Below, in pieces: positions 10,167 to 22,100 of a stretch of 64,000 bases of DNA (its first letter is position 1; each line of letters opens with the position of its first letter). The notes below the pieces were generated by a model. That model saw only the letters and a program-made list of their open reading frames with translations. It was not told where the DNA came from and searched no databases. Both the position numbers and the translations under genes were made by a program. The DNA is from Lepidostoma basale (lineage: Eukaryota; Arthropoda; Insecta; Trichoptera; Lepidostomatidae), in assembly GCA_022606425.2 (NCBI GenBank), contig JAHDVF020000053.1:186001-250000 (forward strand), read 5' to 3'.

Positions 10167-13100
10167 ATGGAGCGGTCAACAGTCATGTTGAAGTCGGTAG
10201 TGAGTACACTTTATTGTTTATTTAATCTACAGTACATTTGTATTATAATATAATGTGTGCGTGTATGCATACGTAAATTTTAAGTGATCGTTGTATATAA
10301 CAATACGCATAATGCACAACATAGTAACACGCATTTGTGATTCTAAATCAAAAATACACATTTTATTTACATCATTTTCAGTGAATTCAAAGTGTTTTTA
10401 GTGTTTTCTATTTTTCATTTTTATTAAACTTTATTATTAATCTCTATTTGTTTTAAATATTAACCATTATTAATTTTTGTGGTTAAGATATGCCATTTTA
10501 TTTTTATTATACCATTAACAAATTAACAAGGTTCCAAAACAAATCTTTATAACATCTGTCAAAACTGATCATATTTGAAAAAAAATTTAAATATCTATAT
10601 AATATTACTGAGGAAGGACTGAGTAGTCCAAAACATGTTTGATATTTAATTTTAATTTATTTAAAAAATAAGTGTTGTACACAAAATATACAAAAAATTA
10701 TATAAATATTTAAAATTTTATTTTAAAATATTATTTAATTAACGTACATATTGAATCATTATTTGATAAAAATAAATAAAAATGGGATTTTATTTAGTCA
10801 AGAGTTTATTTGCATAGTTTTATTGGCAAATCTCTAGTATAGATCATAGATTTCCTACCTTTTATTTGCTACCCAGCTTCCAGAAGAAAATATAATATAT
10901 TATAAGCATACATTTATAAAATTTTAGGCCTACTTTTTAAACAGTGATTTGATGGTGCCCCTCTTAGGCAATTATAATGTAATATATTAAACATGTTTTG
11001 GGTATTAATCAATCATTGTGCGTCCTTGCGTGTGTTGGCTAGGGGAGGGGGGCAGTCTTCAGCCCTCTTTATATCTAAATTCAATCAAAGCTCCCTTATA
11101 AATTATAACACTCACCGGTAGGCGGTACCAACTCCGCCAGGAAACACTGTTTTAGATGATGAACGAGTAAAATAAACAAAAATATGAAAATCATGTGAAT
11201 GCTCTTATGTGTGAGAATTAAATCAATGTTCTAATTATTCTATAATAGACATACAGTATAGAGTAGTCAAAATAGAAGACATTGAAGTATATTTTATTTA
11301 TTTAATTAATTACGGTAGTTTCTTCTATATTAGCCACACTTTGTGTTGTTATTGCTTTCATATAATATTTGTTGTAACAAAAGCATAAACGTTCCAAAAT
11401 TAATCTTTATAACATCATATAAACAGTTTTATATTATTTTGAAATACGTATATTTATACTGAAGAAGGACTGGTTGTCCGAAACATGCCAATTTTTAATT
11501 TTTTAAAATATAAATGTTGTATAAACAAAGTGTATAAAAAAAGAAAAAGAGAAATAACGATAGTATTTATTTATCTTTAAATTCTGCTCTTTAAACACCT
11601 GTTTTAATAATATAAAACGTTTTGCTAAGAGAACAACAAATTATTTTATAATAATAATTAATTCAAATATATTCTCAACAAAAGTGAAGGTGAATATAAA
11701 AAAGACATTAATTTAATAGCATTGATTTTTTTATAATACGTTTATATTTTTTTCGATATTTAGCTACCTTAGTATTATATAATTATATATTTTTTTTAAA
11801 TTCATCTAAGTTTTATAATCATATACATATTTCAACTAGAGTATTTTTTTTATCTTAGGTGATCCTTTTGCTGGTTACTGGAGTCCTGGGGGCTCCGACC
11901 ATCCCGACCACGCCGAGTAACTTAGCAACAAAAAATGTTGGCACTACTGAAAAACCCATAACACCCATCGTTTCTAAAGTAACCGTTCCAGAAAGCACCA
12001 CTCCCAAAGATTCTAAATCTCAGAATGCTCAAGTCAATCAAGACGAGAATTATTTGAAGAATGCCATGCTTTCATCAATATCTATCCTTAGAGAAATGAA
12101 AGGAAATTCAGATTTCAAAATAATTCTCAACCCACCTAAATCTGATAAAGCTTCCACAGTGCACATTGTAAATCAAATTCAATCCGAAGTGAGTGATAAA
12201 TCGTCTCAAACGCTAAAAGACGGAAAGGATCATAAAGAGAAAATCTTAAATAATACATTTGATTCTATTTTATCAAATACAGAAACTCTTGCAGCCGATT
12301 TAGAAAATGGATCGTTAAAATCAAAAAGGATATTTCCCACTAAAACAGATGTCAAACATGATAATTTAAATGCCCATGACACAATATTGACTAGTGAAAA
12401 CTGTAGCACTGTCGACATTGATATAAAAAAGAGCAACGATGTTGTAAAGACAAATGAGAATCCTTTGGACAATAAAAGTAAAAAAGTTATAAGCAATTTG
12501 TCAAATCAAGATACGACCAAAGTAAGTTTGATTAATGTGAATGAAGACAGCGTGAGTTCTATCGGGAATGGCAAGGCTCTGGATAACGGATATGTGCGAA
12601 CTGAAAGCGAGAACGGTCCGCTCCGAGCGGGTCACGACTCTCGGACCGCGAGTCAAGGTCGGGGTGAAAGTGAGATCAGGCCGGATCCTCTTCGGCTGAC
12701 GCGGGGTGGACCCGACAATACTCGACTAGACATCGAGAGTCAAATCACTGAACTTGGGGGAGCCGACAACAAAAAAGAGATAAAGGATACTAGTGAACCC
12801 GGTGTTAATAATAAAGATAAAATTCTAAATTCGGAGCAACAAAGCAAAACAACGGATGTAACTGTTAAAGTAGATACATTTTCATCAAAGCCTGACGTTA
12901 TCAAAAAAGGGACAAACCAAAATACAAAAATTATTCAAAAAACTCCTGATAGACCAAATGTCTTTGGGATCGATCGGGAGTTGATAGCGTTAAATGCTTT
13001 TAAAAAACTCTCTGAACTTGAGGATGTTAAAAAGCTTATAGCAGAAACAAAGAATTTAGAAGATAAAATCAGTAATAGTAAAACTGAATTTCAAAGTTCT

Positions 13101-16100
13101 ACAATAAAAACGGAGTTGGAAACTAAAAGAAATAATGTAGCACAAACATCACAAGACTCTTTTAATAACAATAAATCTTTTGCTGACAAATTAAACAGTA
13201 TTAAACAAACAGAAATCAGAAATGTTGACCAAAAACATACGGAAATTAAACAGTTAAATCAAAATCCTGTTTTAGAATCCTCAAAGACACCATCTAATGT
13301 GGATTCTATAAATGTGCCTATTGTTTCAAAAGAAACACAAACTATTATTAACCAAATAAATAATTTTAATAACAATAATGTTGGGTTAATTACAAAAACC
13401 CCTTTTCCCCTTGTTGAATCTAAAGTTTCAAGAGAAAACGTTAATAAAAATGCACCAAAAACACGAGGAAGTCGAAAATTCTATGAAGAGGCTTCGACAA
13501 GTGACGAAGAAAGTACAAATTATCCCAGCTTCTTTAAAAAAGAAGAACTGTCTAAAAAACACCCTGTTGGGATAGACACTTCAGATAGTACAACTCCAAT
13601 CAGTGCCGCAAAATCGTACCAAAATTCCAACAACTTCAGACAAAATGCACAAAATAAACCAGGTATCACCAACTTACCTGCATCAACTACTGTAGCCACT
13701 CCGCGTCAAAGTGTTAAACAAGTTACAAATCTTCAATGGATTAAAATCGCTCCAGCAAAAGATGAAAATTTAGAAGTCCAAGAAGCTAATTATCTCAGTA
13801 AATCTGCTAAAAGCTTTATCAATTCACAAAACTATCCATACACACAAGAAAACAAATTTCAAAATAAGGATTCTTCACAGGAAGAAGGAAAATTTGTAAG
13901 AATCCTTTCAACTCCGGCTTATGGAGAAAACGTGAAAGATTCATCAAATGTAAATGCAGAACTAAACTCAAACTATCCAACAGTTTTAACACCCAGCAAA
14001 ATACATAATGGAAACAACAACCAAAAATTCAAAGAATTTTCAACGGAAGACAATCAAAGCTATTTCAATCCAACTCAAAAAACATTATTCAATATCTCTC
14101 CAAGAACTTATCCCGTTCAGCAGAATGGTGCCAATACCGGGACCATTTACAATACACATTTAGCTAATGATGATAATGAAAATATTTCAAAGTCAAGGGA
14201 TGGATATCGTTCGTTACAAGGGCTTTCGTTAGGTGGGTCAAGACAACCTCAACAAGAAATTGAAACGACTTCAGAGATCTCCAGAGTTGATACCTCTCGG
14301 CATAATCAAAACAATTTCCAGAATAAAATTAGCCCAGTCAATGAAGCCACCACCCGTGGATCCAGGAAATACTTGCCAACGAGATTCGAAACAATATCAC
14401 CGTACATAACCGACTCACACACGAACAAATTGTACGCCGAGAATACGTTGACGACTAAATCTCAAAGTTCGTATGTAACACCAAGATCCCGAACCAGAGC
14501 TCCCCATTACGCACCCAAGGTTCTCTCTACCGGAGGAGGATATTTAGATCCGTTAACTTCAAACGCTGCTGATGGAAGTTCTAAGGATGGAGACCTGCTG
14601 CCTCCTTCACAAGGATCCGCGCGGCCTAGGGCTTACAGAGGGAGCATCAAGTACGTGAAGGATCCCCACTACGCAGACTGGGCATACGATGACGACAGCT
14701 TTCCTCCACAGTTCACTTACAAGTTAGTATTTCCATTCACGTTCTAGAACATCCCATTAACAACTATTTTTAACAAAACATTCGATTGAATAACTCCACG
14801 GAACTTGTCAATAATGGTGTTGAATAATAATTAATATTAAGTACACTGTACATACTTCCATTCGTTTTTGACCTATCACGCATCCTTATAAAATATCTAA
14901 TCACACAAACTAACAAAAATTATATGTGCATGTGTTTTTTATGTTATATTAAGGGGTCAGCGGTCATTGAAATGAGTAATATTTCTTATGATACTGCGGA
15001 ATCAATAAACGGTATTCTTTGTAATATTTATTATAATTATATAGAGCCTATTCTCAGAGAATAATACTCCTGTATTAAATTCACAAGTTCTAATATAAAA
15101 CATGAAAACCGTACTCATGCAAAAAACAGCATTTTTTTTTAATTGCATGAAAAAAATATATAAATTACATTGTTTTTTTCCACTTTGGAGTTTATTTTTC
15201 TCAACAGGTTTCGAAGCCTTTACACCTTCATAATCGGGAGAACGATATAAACTAACCGAAATTATTACAAATAATTAATAAATATAATTACTTAGAAATA
15301 TATATATATATATATATATACGAGGTCTGTTCAAAAAGTATCGCGAATTTTGAATTTCCGCTGGCTATGTATATTTGATTTTTGATTTTTTTGTAGCGTT
15401 ATGTTGGTACTCATGTCCCTTACTTATGCTGACAAGGTCGGCCATTTTGAATGTTTAGTTAATTTTTGACAGCTGTTTTGCTTGGATGTGTTTTGGCTCG
15501 TCTTCGATTTTTGCCTATTCCAAAAAATGGATCAAAGAATCTGTATCAAATTTTGTGTGAAAAACAAATAAAGTGCGCGGACGCATTTCGAATGTTGACT
15601 GTGGCATATGGTGAAGCTACCTTGGACCAAAGCAACGTTTATCGGTGGTACAAAATGTTCTCAGAGGGCCGAGAAGATATGAACGACGAAGAACGTGCCG
15701 GACGCCCGAGCACGTCAACAACAGACGAAAACATTGATAAAGTGAAGAAAATAGTATTAGCCAATCGTCAAATCACCGTTAGAGAAGTTGCTGAGGACCT
15801 AAACATATCGATTGGCTCGTGCCATTCGATTTTAACCAATGATTTGGGCATGAGTCGGGTCGCCGCGAAATTGCGATGCTGTTTTGCTCACAGTTTTCTT
15901 CGATTGCAGGGGCGTGGTGCATCATGAGTTCTTGCCACAGGGTAGTACGGTCAATAAGGAATATTACCTGCAAGTTATGCGCAATTTGCGCGAAGCAATC
16001 CGCCAGAAACGCCCGGATTTGTGGAAGAACAAAAACTGGCTTTTGCACCATGATAACGCCCCTGCTCACACATCGCTGCTTGTGCGCGAATATTTGGCCA

Positions 16101-19100
16101 AAAACAACACAGTAATGGTGCCGCAGCCACCGTATTCCCCAGACCTGGCCCCCTGTGACTTTTTCCTGTTTCCAAAACTGAAGAGGCCCATGAAAGGACG
16201 ACGCTACGCCACGATTGAGGAGATAAAGACGGCATCGAAGGAGGAGCTGAACAAGATCACAAAAAATGATTTTTTAAGTGCTTCGAGGATTGGAAAAAAC
16301 GTTGGCATAAATGTATTATATCCGAGGGGAATTACTTTGAAGGGGACAAAATAGATATTCATGAATAAATAAATACTTTTTGAAAAAATATAAAATTCGC
16401 GATACTTTTTGAACAGACCTCGTATAACATGTGTAAGTTAACTTTGGCAAAGTACCAGGAACATAACATTACGAAATCAATGGTTTAATTTTTTAAAAAA
16501 ATTTTTTGATTGGTTGTTTTGGGTTGAGGGTGATTTATTACTGTAAATCGATTGACTTAGTAAATGAACAGTTCATATTTTAAGATAAAAAAAACAAATG
16601 GCCGTTGACACACAAATAGAAAAAAATATAAAATATGTGGAAAAAACATAGCTTTAAATTCATAAAAAATCGTCATTATGGAATTCTAGAGTGTTCACGC
16701 ATTTGGTTTATCTAATATTAATTACTTGTTTGATGAAATGTCCTTTCAATCCGCTTGAGAATATTAAAAACGAGTATATCTTCAAACATAAAAATGTCCG
16801 AAATTTGTCTAACATTTACTAATCTTTTTCAATGTTAAATGAATTAGGTTTCGTAATATCCATTAGCATAGTAGCCAATTTTCACAATAAAACAAAATCA
16901 TTGAATTAATAAATATATGTGCAATATTCTACCGAATACAAGTTTATTTTGAGAGGTGATCAAACCTTTTTAATGAATTTTGTGTTCATACTTACATAAA
17001 AACGTTTTTTTTTTCAAGCTATAAAACACCAACCGGTATATCAGCTTATCAGAAAGGAACTCTCAAGGAAATAAACAATAAAAAAGTTTTCGTAAGTACC
17101 ATCCTTTACATATTTATTAAATATTAACTTATCTTTACTTAAATTATACTAATATTATCTCGAATTTAACGTTTTTTTTATATTAAAACAAACTATATAA
17201 GATTTAATTCTTCAAATATAATATATTAACATTTAATATACCCGCTAAATATTCAGTGCTTTGATTTTAATTATTATGAGATTTTTATGACAAGAAAAAA
17301 CATTAAAATTACTTTAAAGTTTTTTTTCTTGAACAATAATACGGAACTTTTCTAGTATTTAATTTTGACGAAAATGTAAGTTTTCTTAGATTTTTTTTAA
17401 ATCATACGGTGTTAACGTGTTTTGCCTTCTATTGGCATAAATTATACGATGTTTGATAATGCCCAAGCATCGTCACACTTGTCCAGCCCCTAAAAAAAAA
17501 ATTATCGTAGAAAACGGACGTGTTCAATAATATTGTAAAAATTATGTAAGAAGTTCGTTTTCTTGAAGTTTTATTTTATTTTATGGAAATAAAAATGCCT
17601 TACTAATACATTATCGAATATCATTTGATAAAGCTGAAGCAAGCCCAACATGTCATTCTCTTAAAAATAAAATAAAAACTTTTAGAAAATAATTTTTTTT
17701 ATTCATACTCGTATTAGTTAGTTAATATTGAATTTTAAAAAAATCAAAAAACATACGATATATATAAAATTAATAAAAATTATTATCTAACGGTGTATTT
17801 TATGACATAAAATCTAAAAAAAATATGTGTTTTGTATATTAAGGTGATAACGATACAATTTTTTTATATACTGTATAATATAAAAAATATGAATGAAAAC
17901 TTCTGTCGAAGTTTTATTATATGATAATTTATGATAGTTCCCATGACATGTTTAAGTTATTTATGAGAATGACAAGTTTTGCCTTTCCAATGCATTATCA
18001 AATGTATTTTTGAAGACATTTGATAATGAAGAACACAGACGACAACAGAAAGACGAAACATATTATTCCCATAAATTATAATAAAACTATAGAAAACAGA
18101 CGTTTTCGTTGGTATTAATTTTTTAATATGAAGTGTTACATAACTATGCTAGAGACAATTAATATACCTATTATGTAGCTCAAAGAGTCGGAAAAAAACA
18201 TATATTCAAGCATATAAGTATTTATTTTCTTGAAAAACCTCATACTCAAGAACATAAAATATATTGTATAATTGAGTAATTAAAACGGCACAGTGTGAAT
18301 AAGATTAATAATAGTTTTTTTCCAAAATATGATTTTTAATTGGTCATAATTATTTAAAACATTAAATCCCGTTTAAGAATTCCCGCGGCCTTCGCCAATT
18401 AAGATGTATGAGTATTGTCTGGTTATAAAAGTATTTGCACGCTTATTAATGTATTTATTGGCCGAAAAAAAATCGTAAAACTGTTCATCTTCGGCGCTCA
18501 CGATTGCAGCCCAGATTGGTCATAAAAAAAAACAAAAGCAGTCAAGATGGGTTATATAATTATCTATAATTCTTTGTTTAAGCATTAAAACGGTACGAAT
18601 TATAATGCCGATAGTTAAACTGAAGTTTTTATACATCTTAATAAGTGTCTACCGGATTGTTTTAGCGAATTGGCTTGGTGATCATTTTTAATTTGAGATA
18701 AAACTTTTTATTAGATAATATACAATAAATAATACAAATGTTATTCAAAATTACTTCTCCTTCTTCGTGTTCTTCTTATAATTCTTCTTGTTTCCCTCCT
18801 ATCAGAGGTTGGACACAATCATGACTATTTTCGCTTTTGATACAGCAGTTCTAAATTGAGATGATGTATTGCAATTAAATTATTTTCGAAGATTTTTTAC
18901 CGAAAGTTTTCTAAATAACTGCTGAAATGAATTACTGTTTAGTTAAATTTTCATAATGTAGAATTAACATTATTACAAATTGAAAATAAAAATAAACTTT
19001 ATTTATTAATTGGAAAGATATTTAAGAATTTCTTTTCCAGATCTATTGTATAATACATACAAGTATTTTGAATTTGGGACATTTTATTTGGTAGTCATGA

Positions 19101-22100
19101 CAAGAAGAAATCAAGACCATCTGCAAAATTAGCATGAATGGTGAAAATATGGAACAAGAAGATGAATTTGTAATTTGAAAAATTGTTATTTGAAATTTCA
19201 TGATAAAAGTTCATTGTAAATAACGGAAAAAAGTAAAAAGTTAAAATCTTCAAGAAAATGACAGCGAGCTGCCGAAACTGTCAAAGACACAAACTTTAGT
19301 CAAACTTTAGTAGATATTTATTTTATTTATTTACGAATTTGTGCATAAAGGAAGTATGTTTACATTCTATAAAATGAGCAAGCGCTGAGGATCAAAAGTA
19401 TGATATCTAGAGATATTGATAAAAGGGTTGGGGCAGGCAACAAAATGCACTTAAAGTTGTCAACGCAAACAAAGTTATTTGCATGAAACTAAAATGATAG
19501 ATAGTTCTTACTAAAATGATGATTAAACTTAAATTATGTTTTAAATTTTCAGGTGATTCAGGGCTCCTACAACTATACAGCGCCAGATGGGACCCCCGTT
19601 GTCATGACGTACACCGCAGACGAAAATGGTTTTCATGCCAAGGTATTATATATTAGGTCCTTACATATGAAATTGGCGTTTTGTATGGGAGGAACATAAA
19701 GTTGATTTTTTTTTAATATAATATATCTATTTGATCAAAGTATGTACCATTGCTATCTATGCACTTTTGCCATCTCATAGGTAGTTCATCGATCCCTTTA
19801 CTAAAAAAAACCATTCGGATGGGAATCAATAAAATCTTTGAAGTCGGTTTGGACTGCCCCATCGGAGTTGAATTTTTTCCCTTGCAAGAAGTTATCCAAA
19901 TTTCGAAAAAATAGTAATCTGTTGGGGCAAGGTCCGGAGAGTACGGTGGATGTCTTAGACATTCCAATTGAAGCTCTTCTAATTTGGTAGCCGTCTGTTG
20001 TGCAGTGTGTGGTCTAGCGTTATCATGAAGCAGCAGTGGCCTAGAGCGATTAACCAGCCTCGGTTGTTTAGCAGCTAGCTTTTCCATCATGGTTTGCAGT
20101 TGCTGACAATAGACATCTGCCGTAATCGTCTGGCCAGATTTAAGAAAGCTGTAGTGAACGACACCAGCACTAGTCCACCAAACGCTCACAAGTAACTTTT
20201 TTGGAGTCAATTTTCGCTTGGGGCATGGTTTGGCTGGTTCGGCAGGGTTCAGCCATTGCGATGAGCGCTTCCGATTATCATACAGGATCCACTTTTCATC
20301 ACAGGTTCGATTCGACACATTCGATTCAAAATCCCTTCATTATTGTGCCGGTTGAGTAATGCAACGCAGCAGTCAACGCGCGTTTGTTTATTTGCTTCAC
20401 TCAATTCGTGAGGTACCCACCTTTCAAGCTTTTTCACCTTCCCAATTTTCTTCAAGTGGATTGAAACAGTTTTATCACTAACACCGCAGCCTGCAGCTAA
20501 CTCGAACGTGGTTTGCGATGGATCCGCTTCCACAATAGCCTTCAATTCTTCATTATCAACTTTGGTCTCCGGCCGTCCTCGGGGCTTGTTCTGCAGGTCG
20601 AAATTTTCAGAACGAAAACGTTGGAACCAAAAACGCACTGTGTTTTCTTTTGCGGCACCGTCGCCATACACATCATTAATCCTTTGAGCCGTTTCTGCAG
20701 CACTGGTGCCACGGTGGAACTCGTACTCGTAAATAACGCGATATTTCAAGTTTTGCATTTTGTAAACTGAGTGACGCAAAGAAAAAAAACAACTGAGGAA
20801 AAAACAAATGAATTTTAATTTTCGAAACACAATAGCTGTATAAATTTGAATTTGGAATTCCTAACCAAAGAGAAGATATTTGAGATCAAAATTGCCAGTA
20901 CGGCAAAACGCCAATTTCATATGTAAGGACCTAATATCATTCATTTTTATTCCAGTACACATTACGAAAAAATTTTGACTAAACCCAACGCCCAAAAATG
21001 TTGTTGTCCATAAGTCACGACCTTCGTGGCCGAGTGTAAAGTGCTTTACTGCCACCCTGAAAGTCCCGGGTTCGATTCCCGGAGATGCCAGTGGGATAGT
21101 CACACTGTATTTGGTCTGGTGCAGAATTCACGTGACAATAAAATGGCGATAGCCAAACTACCTATCAGATGTCACGAGAATCAATATATGCCCTTTATAT
21201 TGTAATGATGTAAAGTGAGATTCAGCAAAAATATATATATAATAAGTAAAAAATAGAAATACGTTTGTTACTTTACAGCGATTTGATATAAAAATTAAAA
21301 TCAACATGCATTGTTTATAAAATCAATTAGCGCTTTTTAGTCAGGACTCAAACCACATATCTACAGATTATTCATATAAAAAGTCTTTAATATAAATATT
21401 ATTTTCCAATATTCAAACATATTTCTTTTAAATATCCATAGTCTTAATATTTCGTTTTAGGTATTTTTGAATTAAATGTTACTCTTAAAATAAAATGGTT
21501 AAAGCTCTATGTTTTTAATATATTTTATTGAAATATTATATCTTTATTTATCGTGTAAACGTTATTATATCTTTTTTATATCTTTATTTATCGTGTAAAC
21601 GAAATTTCCTGTAACCGTGTGGTTTGAATCATTGCTTTGAATGTTAAGTAAAGACTCAAACCAAAATCACTAAAATATGATTTATAAAATTTACATTTTT
21701 CTTTATAGCCTTCAGTCGTCTAATCCTGTTGGACAATTTAAATGTTTGCGGGTTATAGTTCTTAGTTTTTTCGACAGGTAGTGTTTAATTAAGGTTAAAT
21801 TAACACTTTGTGAAACCATTATCATATTAAATGATTTCATGAAAATACTAATTGATTATTAAATATTATTTTTAACAAGTATACTTTGAGTATTTATACA
21901 ATATGTAAAAATAATGTTACATGATTACAGCCGATGGCCTTCCTGCAACAACCGAACTCTATCCCAAACCAAGACAGCGTAAAACAGTCTAAGGACTTTA
22001 ACAAGGAGATAAGTAAACGAAGAGGAAAGATAGAAAGAGAATCCTCTAAGGACAAAGAAGAAAATAAAGAACTCATTCATACGGATAAAGTAGAGATTAT

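Noticed and set aside
12230..12496. 88-codon open frame on the minus strand inside the large RR exon
   Set aside because: It is the antisense shadow of a low-complexity AT-rich coding exon. Hydrophobic residues arise from complementing Lys/Asn codons.
21018..21090. tRNA gene candidates at the SINE heads
   Set aside because: Promoter boxes are present, but the cloverleaf is incomplete and each copy continues into the same SINE body.
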